A DNA stretch of 64,000 bases from Sinorhizobium glycinis (GTDB lineage: Bacteria > Pseudomonadota > Alphaproteobacteria > Rhizobiales > Rhizobiaceae): NCBI RefSeq assembly GCF_001651865.1, contig NZ_LPUX01000055.1, positions 248,001 through 312,000 of the forward strand, read 5' to 3'. The notes beneath the pieces are model-generated. The model did no database searches, was not told where the DNA came from, and was given only the letters and a program-made list of their open reading frames with translations. The translations under genes and the position numbers were made by a program. Positions 44,483 through 53,056 of the stretch are shown one piece after another (the stretch's first letter is position 1; each line of letters starts with the position of its first letter).

Positions 44483-45739
44483 ATGAGGTCGAAGAATTCC
44501 GGCAAGGAAATGCATTGGAAACACTCGGATGGGTTGAAAGGCCCAGGCTCAAATTCGGAGACAGCCGCGTCGAGCGAGACCTCGACCGTGACGACCGAGG
44601 CTTCCACTTCCCCCGATTCCACGTCGAGCCCGACCTCGACCGTGACGACCGAGGTCCCCACTTCCCCCGCTTCCACGAGCCCGACCTCGACCGTGACGAC
44701 CGAAGCTCCGACTTCCCCAGTTTCCACGTCGAGCTCGACCTCGACCGTGACGACCGAGGCCCCCGATTCCACGTCGACGGCTTCCCCGTCGACGACATCC
44801 ACGCAGCCAGCGCCGGGTCTTACCTACACCACGACGCCGATCCACTCTGCATATGACGGCCAGGTGATTGAAAATCTTGACATTTACGTCACCAACGGAG
44901 ACGCAGTCACGATCACGCACGACAATGTCATCCTGCGTAATGTCCGTATTCATCACGTCAACGGCGACGGTGTGTCGGTATCGGGCGCAACCGGCGTCAC
45001 GATCGAGAACACCGAGGTCATCAACGCCGACCCGCCGGCGGGAATCGCCCCCGAGACGAGCCCGAACATCAACAACATCATTGCAGAAAATTCCCCGAAC
45101 CTGACCGTTCACAACACTACTGTGCGGGAAGGCTCGACCGGCATCTATCTCCTGAACTCGCCCGGCGCGGATCTTTCGCATGTCGACGGCTACGACTTCC
45201 ATGGTCCCTTCCCGCGCGGTCAGTTCGTCCAGTTCAACAACTCGGGCAATAGTTCGTTGACCGACTTCTATGCCTTCAACGACCCCGCCAATTCACATCC
45301 TGAGGACATCGTCTCGGTCTATGCCAGCCCGAATACGACGATCTCCAACGGGGTGATCGACGGTAACAACTCTCAGACCGGCGTGGGCGTCATGTTCGAG
45401 AACGGATCGACCGGCGGCAGCGTGTTGAACGTTGACGCCATCCATCAGGCCAATGGCGCGTTCTCGTCCTACGCCAGCGATGTGACCTTCGATGACACGA
45501 GGTCGTTCGACGGTATCAACGCGGACCAGGGCCGCGGGCTTCCCTCGTCGAATGGACTGATCTGGAATGTCAGTTCCGGCGGAGTCAGCATCCTGAACTC
45601 GACCTACACCGATCCCGGCAATCCCAATAACATCGTGTGGGATCGCTCAAAGGCGGTCGTAGCCGATGTGCAGGAGGATCCCACCGCCACTCCAATGGCG
45701 CACATCGATAACCAGTTCGCCTGGGACTACGCAGTCTGA
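44483..45739 (+). CDS. Ser/Thr-rich stalk plus right-handed beta-helix protein, probable type I secretion substrate
   Basis: The 418-residue protein has no signal peptide. Residues about 25-110 are a Ser/Thr/Pro low-complexity stalk made of near-repeats of STVTTEAPTSP. Residues about 118-405 form a parallel beta-helix (ENLDIYVTNGDAVTIT, NVILRNVRIHHVNG, VTIENTEVI), the fold of pectate lyases and glycan-modifying enzymes. No RTX GGxGxD repeats are seen. A type I ATPase and adaptor are encoded next on the same strand, suggesting export through them. A Tat-signal relative lies at 59866-60993. CTGGAG precedes the ATG. The catalytic residues cannot be identified. Confidence 0.72.
   Translation: MRSKNSGKEMHWKHSDGLKGPGSNSETAASSETSTVTTEASTSPDSTSSPTSTVTTEVPTSPASTSPTSTVTTEAPTSPVSTSSSTSTVTTEAPDSTSTASPSTTSTQPAPGLTYTTTPIHSAYDGQVIENLDIYVTNGDAVTITHDNVILRNVRIHHVNGDGVSVSGATGVTIENTEVINADPPAGIAPETSPNINNIIAENSPNLTVHNTTVREGSTGIYLLNSPGADLSHVDGYDFHGPFPRGQFVQFNNSGNSSLTDFYAFNDPANSHPEDIVSVYASPNTTISNGVIDGNNSQTGVGVMFENGSTGGSVLNVDAIHQANGAFSSYASDVTFDDTRSFDGINADQGRGLPSSNGLIWNVSSGGVSILNSTYTDPGNPNNIVWDRSKAVVADVQEDPTATPMAHIDNQFAWDYAV
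44582..44794 (+). repeat. Coding minisatellite in the beta-helix gene
   Basis: TCGACCGTGACGACCGA recurs at 44582, 44636, 44687 and 44741, giving unit lengths 54, 51 and 54 bases, all multiples of three. The units encode the Ser/Thr-rich stalk. Such in-frame repeats can change number by slippage without breaking the gene. Confidence 0.85.
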
Positions 45740-45792
45740 ACGGGCTGGCACAACCGGCTGCAGTAGACGGTTGCCCCACACTTCAGCACGGT

Positions 45793-45824
45793 CAGATGGG
45801 CAGGGCTCACGCCCTGCCCATCTG
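45793..45824. terminator. Strong hairpin downstream of beta-helix gene
   Basis: A 14-bp perfect stem (CAGATGGGCAGGGC / GCCCTGCCCATCTG) encloses the loop TCAC. The downstream tract (GCTTCCGTTCTTTC) is only partly T-rich. It may stop or attenuate transcription between the beta-helix gene and the exporter genes, setting their ratio. Confidence 0.6.
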
Positions 45825-45901
45825 GCTTCCGTTCTTTCGAACAGAGACTTGACGATGGCCAACGGTAGAACGGCCGCGACGGCTTCATTGGATTACAACA
45901 G

Positions 45902-47689
45902 ATGACCAAGCCCCCCTTGCAGGCGCCATCGCCGCTCACGGGAGCCCTGCGCGAGATCCGCCCGGGGCTCGTCGCGGCTGGCGGGCTTTCGCTCTTCGTC
46001 AATCTCCTCATGTTCGTGTCTCCGCTGTACACTCTGCAGATTTATGACCGCGTCCTCACGAGCCGTAATGAAGTCACGCTCGTCATGCTCTCGGTGATCG
46101 TCGGTGTGCTCCTGATGACCTATGTGGCTCTCGAACATTTCCGGAGCCGTATTCTCCAGCAGGCCGGCGTGCGGTTCGACCGGCTCTTGTCCGGTCCCGC
46201 CTTCGATGCGGCGCTCTCCTCGGCGCTGCGTTCCCGTGGATCAAATCATGCGCAGACAATGCGCGATCTCGATCTCATGCGCGAAATTCTTTCGGGCGGC
46301 GTCATGATGGCGCTGATGGACGCGCCCTGGGCGCCGATCTACCTCGTGATCTGTTTCCTGCTTCACCCGCTGATCGGCCTTGTGGCCCTCGTCGGCGCAG
46401 TGGCGATCGTGACGATCGCATTTGTAAATGAGCGCGCCACGAAGGGCTTGCTCTTGCGAGCCTCACTCACGAACATTCGCGCCATCGACAGGCTGGGCTC
46501 CTCGCTGCGCAACGCAGAGGCAATCCGGGGGCTCGGCATGGGGGCCGCGATCCAGTCACGATGCACCGAAATGCGCGACGAGGCGCTTGCCAACTCCGTC
46601 AGCGCGGGCGAGCGCGGCGGCACCCTTCTGGCGTTTTCCAAATTCCTGCGCATGGCCATTCAAGTGGCCGTGATGGGCGTCGGCGCGCACCTGGCTATTA
46701 ACCAGGACATCTCCGCAGGTGTCTTGTTCGCGGCGTCGCTCATCATGGGTCGGGCGCTTGCCCCGATCGAGATCATGGTGGCGCAATGGAAAAATATCGT
46801 CTCCGCGCGCAGCGCCCATGCACGCCTGGAACGTATATTCGACGAGAACCCGCTCCTTACCGGGCGCATGCGCCTGCCTGACGCCACGGGTATCGTTTCC
46901 GCCGAGAACCTTGTCGTCGTCGCCCCCGGCACGACCACGCCGCTCGTCATGGGCGCGACGTTTACGCTGAAGGCGGGAGAGATCGTCGCACTCGTCGGAC
47001 CCTCTGGCTCTGGCAAATCCTCGCTCGCACGAGCGCTTGTGGGTGCGTGGCCCCCGGCACAGGGGTGCGTGCGGCTCGATGGCAACGACTTGCGCCATTA
47101 TGATCCGGACCAGCTCGGCTCCGCACTCGGCTATCTGCCCCAGGACGTCGAGCTGTTCTCCGGTTCCGTGCGCGACAACATTGCGCGCTTCCGGGCAGAC
47201 GCGGCCGATGCGCAGGTAATTGAGGCTGCAACACACGCCTCCGCGCACGAGATGATCCAGCGTCTCCCAAACGGATATATGACCGACATCGGGGAGGATG
47301 GAATTGGATTGTCGGGTGGTCAGCGCCAACGGGTTGGTCTCGCGCGATCCCTGTTCGGCAAGCCGAGCTTCGTCGTGCTCGATGAGCCTGATGCCAATTT
47401 GGACGGCGATGGCAACCGAGCGCTGGTCCAGGCCATCGAAAGGCTCAGGAGCTACCGAAAGACCGTCGTGATCGTGACCCACAGGCCAAACCTCCTGTCC
47501 GTGGTGGATCGAATTATTATCTTGCAAGAAGGGCGGGTGGCGCAGATAGGCAGTCGGGACCAGTTGCTGCCGTCGATCATCGGCCCGAACGTAGCATCGA
47601 CACCGCGGCGGCCTGTCTGGGACGGGGGGCGCGCCGGACCGCCAGCATCAGCCTCGACTCCTCTCCTCAGGCCACGCGTCGATGCGTAG
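45902..47689 (+). CDS. prsD: Type I secretion ABC ATPase/permease, PrsD-like
   Basis: The 595-residue protein joins a six-helix membrane domain (about 20-310) to an ABC ATPase (about 330-565) with Walker A GPSGSGKSS, signature LSGGQRQRVG and Walker B FVVLDEPDANLD. The first segment (RPGLVAAGGLSLFVNLLMFV) and overall length match PrtD/PrsD, exporters of unprocessed proteins with C-terminal signals. There is no C39 peptidase domain, so leader cleavage is not expected. The adaptor gene follows directly. The probable cargo is the beta-helix protein encoded upstream. Confidence 0.88.
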   Translation: MTKPPLQAPSPLTGALREIRPGLVAAGGLSLFVNLLMFVSPLYTLQIYDRVLTSRNEVTLVMLSVIVGVLLMTYVALEHFRSRILQQAGVRFDRLLSGPAFDAALSSALRSRGSNHAQTMRDLDLMREILSGGVMMALMDAPWAPIYLVICFLLHPLIGLVALVGAVAIVTIAFVNERATKGLLLRASLTNIRAIDRLGSSLRNAEAIRGLGMGAAIQSRCTEMRDEALANSVSAGERGGTLLAFSKFLRMAIQVAVMGVGAHLAINQDISAGVLFAASLIMGRALAPIEIMVAQWKNIVSARSAHARLERIFDENPLLTGRMRLPDATGIVSAENLVVVAPGTTTPLVMGATFTLKAGEIVALVGPSGSGKSSLARALVGAWPPAQGCVRLDGNDLRHYDPDQLGSALGYLPQDVELFSGSVRDNIARFRADAADAQVIEAATHASAHEMIQRLPNGYMTDIGEDGIGLSGGQRQRVGLARSLFGKPSFVVLDEPDANLDGDGNRALVQAIERLRSYRKTVVIVTHRPNLLSVVDRIIILQEGRVAQIGSRDQLLPSIIGPNVASTPRRPVWDGGRAGPPASASTPLLRPRVDA

Positions 47690-47705
47690 CGCGCCGAGGT
47701 CAACG

Positions 47706-49211
47706 ATGACGCCTGAAAACTCGAAAAGGGTCCCAACAATAGCGCACGGTCGCGAGCTCCTGGTGCGGACTGCCCGCACGACCATGACCTCCGCTCGTAC
47801 AGGCGCGGTGGGGCCTACGCTTTTATCGCTCTTGCTTCGGGCACAGGCGGCTCGAGCCAACTTCCCGCCGATTTCCGCGCGACCTGATTCTGCCGGCCCA
47901 GATTACGAACCGTCGCACGCAAACCTCTCCGGAGACTGGCGCAAGCCCGCGCGGATCGGCTTTGGCATCGTGGTGCTGACCTTCGGCGTCCTCGGTGGAT
48001 GGGCCGCTCTAGCCAGACTCGACAGCGCGGTGGTCGCTTCGGGTAGCATTGTGGTCGAAACCGACCGGAAGGCAGTCCAGCACCTTGCGGGCGGTATCGT
48101 AAGTGAGGTTCTCGTCTCGCCCAATGCGCAAGTGGGCAAGGGTCAGGTGCTCGTTCGTCTCGACTCCACCGAGGCGCGGGCCCAGGGCGAAATTGCCAAG
48201 TCTGCCTTCTTCTCGCTGCTTGCCCAAAAGGCTCGACTGCAGGCGGAATTGGATGGGGCCGACATGGTCACTTTCCCGCGCGAACTCACGCGAGCTGCAA
48301 ATGCCCCCTTGGCCCAACGCGCGATGCAAGATCAGTCGCTACTGTTCTTAAAGCGCCGCTTGGCCCGAACGAACGACGTTTCCATTTTGAAAGAGCGCAT
48401 CGCCCAGTCCGAACGGCAGATTGAGGCCGTGCAATCCCGAAGCGAGGCCGTCCGTTCGCAAATCGAGAGCATTACGGAAGAGCATGACGAGCTGACGCCG
48501 CTGGCCAATAAAGGTATCATTCCGGTTACGCGGCTGACCACGCTCAAACGGCAGCGGGCCGATCTCCAGGGTCAGCTTGGAGCCTTCGTTGCTGACATAG
48601 CGGGCGCACGCCACACGATCGGCGAGGCGCGGCTCCAGATCGAGCAAGTCGGGCGCAAGGCCTTCGAGGAGGTCTCGATACAGCTTGCCGAGACCAGCGC
48701 CAAGCTCGCCGACGCCGGCGAAAAGCTCCATGTGGCCGATGACGTGCTCAGCCGCACCGAAATACGCGCACCTCGCTCCGGGCGCGTCGTCGGCTTTAAA
48801 GTCCACACGATAGGAGCCGTGGTTCGCCCCGGCGAGACCTTGATGGAGATCGTCCCCGATGACGACACTCTGGTCGTTTCGGCGAAGATGTCTACAGTGG
48901 ATATCAACAATGTTGTCGAGGGCCAGCCTGCCGAGATCCGACTTCCTTCGTTCAAGGCTCGCTCGACTCCGATCGCGATGGGAGAGGTCAAGGCGGTTGC
49001 TGCCGACGCGCTTCATGACGAAGTGACGCGGCAGCCCTACTATGAGCTCAAGGTGTCCGTGCAGGTCTCTGACTTTCCCGAGGTGGTCCGCGCAAAGCTC
49101 CGGCCCGGTATGCCTGCGGAGGTGATCGTCGCTACCGGCGAGAGGACCGTGCTGTCCTATCTGACTCAGCCCTTGACGGACGCATTCAGGCTCGGCATGC
49201 GCGAGAACTGA
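47706..49211 (+). CDS. prsE: Type I secretion membrane-fusion protein, PrsE-like
   Basis: The 501-residue HlyD-family adaptor has a cytoplasmic N-terminus (about 1-80), one helix (about 85-105; IGFGIVVLTFGVLGGWAALA), a lipoyl motif (VSEVLVSPNAQVGKGQVLVR), long coiled coils (about 170-350) and a C-terminal beta-barrel (TEIRAPRSGRVVGFKVHTIG). The N-terminal extension is longer than the ~440 residues usual for PrtE/PrsE. ATG at 47706 has GAGGTCAACG before it; an ATG at 47682 overlapping the previous stop is possible. An outer-membrane TolC is not encoded here. Confidence 0.86.
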   Translation: MTPENSKRVPTIAHGRELLVRTARTTMTSARTGAVGPTLLSLLLRAQAARANFPPISARPDSAGPDYEPSHANLSGDWRKPARIGFGIVVLTFGVLGGWAALARLDSAVVASGSIVVETDRKAVQHLAGGIVSEVLVSPNAQVGKGQVLVRLDSTEARAQGEIAKSAFFSLLAQKARLQAELDGADMVTFPRELTRAANAPLAQRAMQDQSLLFLKRRLARTNDVSILKERIAQSERQIEAVQSRSEAVRSQIESITEEHDELTPLANKGIIPVTRLTTLKRQRADLQGQLGAFVADIAGARHTIGEARLQIEQVGRKAFEEVSIQLAETSAKLADAGEKLHVADDVLSRTEIRAPRSGRVVGFKVHTIGAVVRPGETLMEIVPDDDTLVVSAKMSTVDINNVVEGQPAEIRLPSFKARSTPIAMGEVKAVAADALHDEVTRQPYYELKVSVQVSDFPEVVRAKLRPGMPAEVIVATGERTVLSYLTQPLTDAFRLGMREN

Positions 49212-49511
49212 GCCAGCGTGCTTAACCGAGACGTCCTGCGTCTTGAAGGACGCGCGGCGCCGTAGAGCGGTGGGGTGCGAGCGTATGTGACCGCACCCTG
49301 ATCAAGTGGGCTCGCCAGTACCCTCTGCAGCAGATCGAACTTGCCGAGTTTGGCGATGGCGCGTCTTCGAGATGACAGGCTGCGGAGCTTGTGATCGTGG
49401 CGGCGCGACCGGCGCTATAGCCGATCCCCCCTGGGTAAGTCGAAAAGGGGAATTGCCCCGCCGTACGCACTCATGCCTTGATAGAATATTCATGTATGGA
49501 GGGAATGTCCC
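49212..49511. other. Intergenic region, nothing recognised
   Basis: Short frames on both strands have no sensible composition. The 3' end (about 49475-49511) is AT-rich and holds GGAGGG, the ribosome site of the methyltransferase gene. Confidence 0.4.
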
Positions 49512-50444
49512 ATGCCCAAGCCGTCCCCTATTGGCCATGGCTCTCCCGCTCGTGGCGAGCCGGTTCCTACGCATGCGTGGAGAATGCCGTTGAACATCCC
49601 GATCCGAAAGCTTCTCCGCCCCATCAAGCGCAGCCAGGCTGCGCGGATACTCGCCCTGCCTTATCGGGCCTATGTCGGCGGCCGATACATCGCGCCCGTC
49701 CTCGGGAATTATCTGCATTGGCTCGCGCGGTCACGCGAGCACACCAATTTCACCTACGAGCTGACAGCGGACAATCTGCTCTATCTCGCACACACGCTCA
49801 GCTTCGTCACAGCTGCGCCGCTTGCGGACGTGAAAAGGATCCTCTTGGAATTGGAGGAAGACGCCGAATTGCGTAATTCCATCGCTGACACGATTCGAAA
49901 GAGCGCCTATCGAGGCGTGTGCGATGCAAACATTTTCTACGGGCGGCGCGCAGCGTGGTACGCGGTAGTTCGCCTGATGAAGCCGCGTATTGTCGTCGAA
50001 ACGGGTGTCGACAAAGGTCTCGGCTCGATTATTCTTTGTGCCGCGCTGCGCAGGAATAAGGCTTCCGGTAGCCCCGGCCATTATTACGGGACGGATATCA
50101 ATCCCGAAGCCGGGTGGCTCTTGACGCCGCCCTATTCGGAGCATGGCGACATTCTGATCGGTGATTCTATAGAAACTCTAAAGACTTTCTCAGAAACAAT
50201 AGATGTATTCATAAATGACAGCGACCATTCTTCATCTTACGAGAAGCTCGAATATGAGACAATATCGAATAAGATAAATGAACATTCCATCATTATAGGA
50301 GACAATTCCGGAGAGACAGACGAACTGGCGAAATTTGCCGAAAGCACCGAAAGACTGTTTCTCTTATTCAAAGAGAATCCGAAGAATCATTGGTTCGGCG
50401 GCGGTGGCGCTGGATTTTGTTTTTCTTCGAGGGCTTCGAATTGA
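49512..50444 (+). CDS. Class I SAM-dependent methyltransferase (CmcI/Methyltransf_24-like)
   Basis: The 310-residue protein has a SAM-binding motif I (RIVVETGVDKGLGS, about 160-173), the acidic motif YYGTDINPEAGW and a later DVFINDSDHSSS segment, which fits the Methyltransf_24 or cephalosporin-hydroxylase-like group associated with glycan loci. The last ~95 codons (from about 50160) are AT-rich, with codons unlike the first part, suggesting a mosaic or recent acquisition. GGAGGG precedes the ATG; ATG at 49584 is a shorter alternative. The acceptor may be a polysaccharide sugar. Confidence 0.75.
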   Translation: MPKPSPIGHGSPARGEPVPTHAWRMPLNIPIRKLLRPIKRSQAARILALPYRAYVGGRYIAPVLGNYLHWLARSREHTNFTYELTADNLLYLAHTLSFVTAAPLADVKRILLELEEDAELRNSIADTIRKSAYRGVCDANIFYGRRAAWYAVVRLMKPRIVVETGVDKGLGSIILCAALRRNKASGSPGHYYGTDINPEAGWLLTPPYSEHGDILIGDSIETLKTFSETIDVFINDSDHSSSYEKLEYETISNKINEHSIIIGDNSGETDELAKFAESTERLFLLFKENPKNHWFGGGGAGFCFSSRASN

Positions 50445-50544
50445 AATCCGGAATCGGCGGGGTTTATGATTATGGACGGCCCCGCCCCTCTCCGGCGCGA
50501 TCGGTCAGAATTGCTCTTGTTGCGAACGAGAGAGGAACGGACCG

Positions 50545-50720
50545 ATGACTATTTTCGTGCTTGGAAATCGATCTCGGCAAGAAAGTGTGTAGCCTCGTTG
50601 GTTTGGGATGAGTCTGGCGCTGCGCGCCGGCGCCTTCACCGGGACGGCGTTGCGCACGTTGTCGGCAGGTTGTCGGCTTGCAGAGTTGCGATGGAAGCGT
50701 TGGGAGGGGACTCCGATCGA
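50545..50720 (+). mobile_element. Degenerate N-terminal remnant of an IS110/IS1111-type transposase
   Basis: Read across frameshifts, the bases encode MTIFVLG, then IDLGKKVCSLVGL, then DESGAA and RLHRDGVAHVVGRL followed by CRVAMEA. This matches the start of DEDD transposases of the IS110 family (the first catalytic Asp lies in the IDLGK motif). At least two frameshifts and loss of everything downstream show that it is dead. It marks past insertion next to the duplicated peptide locus. Confidence 0.6.
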
Positions 50721-51007
50721 CACGCCAGGCGTCCGGTTCCCGACAATCCGCGATGATCGTAAGGGGCGCGGCGCTCGATGCGAGCCTGCAAAGCCCATCA
50801 GCGCACCGGCGATGATGATACCGTTTCCTCGTCGAATGTCCCAAAGACGGGTGCAGAACGCGGCGCACGTATCGAAGACCGGCGCAAGGCCGCTGCGGTA
50901 CACCCGCGCGGCAACGTCCTGATGCGCAGAACTATGAAGTAACCAGCCGGTAGCCTCCGCCGCCTTCGATCGACTGTCGTGTAGCGCGCCTCAATCCGGA
51001 TGACACA

Positions 51008-51310
51008 TCACCCGAGCTTGCGGGCAAGACGACCCAAGCGTAAGGCTTTCTTGCCCCCTGCTTTCTTGCCGCCTCCAGGCCATCCGGGCTTGCCCCATCC
51101 AGGCGTGCCCCATCCACCTCCGCCGTGCGAAGCCGCAATGGCTTGCGAATTCAAACTAGTGCCAAGCAACAGAGCAATGGATGGAGGTGTAACAACGGCA
51201 AACTGCCCCGCCTTCTTCAGAAATTCGCGGCGCGCCTGCTCTTCTTGGGTCAAATCATCCGTCTTTACTTCGATTTTCTTGGCGCTCTTCGCTTTCGTTT
51301 GTCTCTTCAT
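51008..51310 (-). CDS. Small Tat-motif Gly/Trp-rich peptide, copy A (full length)
   Basis: The 100-residue protein has a charged N-terminus (1-26), a Tat-type motif RREFLKKAG (27-35), a hydrophobic stretch (36-50), and a possible signal peptidase site near SQAIAA-SHG (about 60). The predicted mature part is Gly/Trp/Pro-rich (GGGGWGTPGWGKPGWP) with a Lys/Arg-rich tail (GKKALRLGRLARKLG). GGAG lies 9 bases before the ATG. A second copy lies at 51700-51939, and a PqqD-kinase fusion and nucleotidyltransferase are encoded upstream on the same strand, so it may be their substrate or partner. The function is unknown. Confidence 0.72.
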   Translation of the reverse strand: MKRQTKAKSAKKIEVKTDDLTQEEQARREFLKKAGQFAVVTPPSIALLLGTSLNSQAIAASHGGGGWGTPGWGKPGWPGGGKKAGGKKALRLGRLARKLG

Positions 51311-51420
51311 CTAAAATACTCCAATCCCCAAGAATTTAACCGTTACATATCTTTAATTTATAAACCGTACCTTTCCCGGCAACAAGAGACTCTTCTGACC
51401 CATTAGGAAATTAAGTATTA

Positions 51421-51707
51421 CTACACTTTTGATCCAAGATCGGCATCGAGGAGGATGCTCGCGGCGCGACGCCCCATGCCCAGCGGATTCCGCAGCGCCA
51501 CGCCGTCGCCATGCAGCACACGCCACATGCCCCAGAGCGAATTGCCGACCGCGACGGCTGACAAGCTTTGGAGGCTCTCGATCAACCCGATGAAACGGCC
51601 GAAGCTCCAGGAGACCGACGTCTTGCGGGCGTCCCATTCCGTCGCGAGAGGACGCCACTTCGCAACAGCCAAGATTGGTGAGGCAGGCGCGGGCGGCTTC
51701 TACCGAG
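51421..51707 (-). pseudogene. Nucleotidyltransferase gene fragment left by tandem duplication
   Basis: The stretch matches two separated parts of the intact gene at 52052-53056. One part equals its 3' end (NSLWGMWRVLHGDGVALR to DLGSKV, same TAG stop), and the other equals an internal piece (EAARACLTNLGCCEVASS to DREPPKL). About 340 bases between them are missing, and the join is out of frame. Its 5' edge abuts the peptide copy B coding sequence at AGGCCATCC. It should not make a functional protein. Confidence 0.85.
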
Positions 51708-51939
51708 GCCATCCGGGCTTGCCCCATCCAGGCTTGCCCCATCCACGTCCGCCGTGCGACGCCGCAATGGCTTGCGAATTTAAACTAGTGCCAAGCAACA
51801 GAGCAATGGATGGAGGTGTAACAACGGCAAACTGCCCCGCCTTCTTCAGAAATTCGCGGCGCGCCTGCTCTTCTTGGGTCAAATCATCCGACTTTACTTC
51901 GATTTTCTTGGCGCCTTTCGCCTTCGTTTGTCTCTTCAT
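51700..51939 (-). CDS. Small Tat-motif Gly/Trp-rich peptide, copy B (shortened)
   Basis: The 79-residue copy is nearly identical to copy A through the Tat motif RREFLKKAG and hydrophobic segment, then has SHGGRGWGKPGWGKPGWPR and stops. The stop (TAG) is created by the junction with the duplicated nucleotidyltransferase fragment, so the Lys/Arg-rich tail of copy A is absent. The ~110-base leader is also conserved between copies. It is the copy closest to the modifying-enzyme-like genes. It could still be exported as a 19-residue mature peptide. Confidence 0.7.
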   Translation of the reverse strand: MKRQTKAKGAKKIEVKSDDLTQEEQARREFLKKAGQFAVVTPPSIALLLGTSLNSQAIAASHGGRGWGKPGWGKPGWPR

Positions 51940-52051
51940 CGAAAATACTCCAATCCCTCAAGAATTTTACCGTTACGCATCTTTAATTTATAAACAGCAA
52001 CTTTCCCGGGAACAAGACACTCTTCTAACGCCATTTGAAAATTAAGTATTA

Positions 52052-53056
52052 CTACACTTTTGATCCAAGATCGGCATCGAGGAGGATGCTGGCGGCGCGG
52101 CGCCCCATGCCCAGCGGATTCCGCAGCGCCACGCCATCGCCATGCAGCACACGCCACATGCCCCAGAGCGAATTGCCGACCAGGCGCAGCGGAACGCCGA
52201 GGAAGGGATGGTACAGGGGGAAGACGCGCCGCCAATGCTGAAAGCGAACCAATGGGCGCCGCACACATTGCGCCGGTACGCTGGCGCCAAAGAAGTGGCT
52301 TAATGCGAGGAGTTGAGTGTCAAACGCGTTCCTCGTGTGCCGATCGGGCAAGGATGCGCGCAATGCTGCCCAATCCAGCTCATGCTGTTTGGCTAGTCGT
52401 GCCAGATCATAGAGGTGGCGAAAGTCTGTTCTTCCGCGCCAGTAGTCCGCCTCCTTGACGAGATCATGCATGATCCAGTGGAGAGCCCGGGATTGCGGGG
52501 TGGGGATTCTGGCCCGAACGCCGCGGCGGCTGGCAAGCTTCGGAGGCTCCCGATCAATCCGATGAAACGGCCGAAGCTCCAGGAGACCGACGTCTTGCGG
52601 GCGTCCCATTCCGTCGCGAGAGGACGCCACTTCCGTATAGCCAAGATTGGTGAGGCAGGCGCGGGCGGCCTCTACCGAGCCTGTTTCCACAGCCAGGTCG
52701 AGATCGTTCATGATCCTGTCGGGAACCCTACCGCCAGACGAAAGAAACAAGGGAACGGCGCCTTTGAGCAAGACTGGAACAATGCCGCACTGGTTGAGCG
52801 CAACGACGGCTTCATTCAGCTGGCTGCGCAAGCGCAGATTACGCTCCCGATTGCAGTCGTAAATGAAGCGAAGATACTCGTGCACGTCTTCGGGGAGCCG
52901 GTCCGACTGCCCCGATTGGGTAAGAGAGGCAAACAACGCGGGAGTAAGCAGGGTGTGGTTGGCGAGGGCAATCAGCGCTTGCCAATCGGTTGTCACGACG
53001 AGATGGCCGCGTAGTCCCGCGATCAGTGCCTCGAGCGCACTTCGGGCGGGCTTCAT
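52052..53056 (-). CDS. Nucleotidyltransferase-family protein (NTP_transf_5 type)
   Basis: The 334-residue protein carries the core PVLLKGAVPLF followed by RIMNDLDLAVE (about 95-126), the helix and Asp pair of the uncharacterised nucleotidyltransferase family PF14907. A C-terminal helical region with LHWIMHDLVKEADYWRG and FRHLYDLARL follows. It starts at an ATG overlapping the stop of the kinase-like gene (ATGA), so both are co-translated. Its 3' part is duplicated in 51421-51707. Family members occur in peptide-modification and capsule loci; the substrate is unknown. A GTG six bases upstream is an alternative start. Confidence 0.78.
   Translation of the reverse strand: MKPARSALEALIAGLRGHLVVTTDWQALIALANHTLLTPALFASLTQSGQSDRLPEDVHEYLRFIYDCNRERNLRLRSQLNEAVVALNQCGIVPVLLKGAVPLFLSSGGRVPDRIMNDLDLAVETGSVEAARACLTNLGYTEVASSRDGMGRPQDVGLLELRPFHRIDREPPKLASRRGVRARIPTPQSRALHWIMHDLVKEADYWRGRTDFRHLYDLARLAKQHELDWAALRASLPDRHTRNAFDTQLLALSHFFGASVPAQCVRRPLVRFQHWRRVFPLYHPFLGVPLRLVGNSLWGMWRVLHGDGVALRNPLGMGRRAASILLDADLGSKV

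Noticed and set aside
44575..44794. Regularly spaced repeats resembling a small CRISPR-like array
   Set aside because: The units are contiguous, in-frame and part of a coding Ser/Thr-rich stalk, without unique spacers or cas genes.
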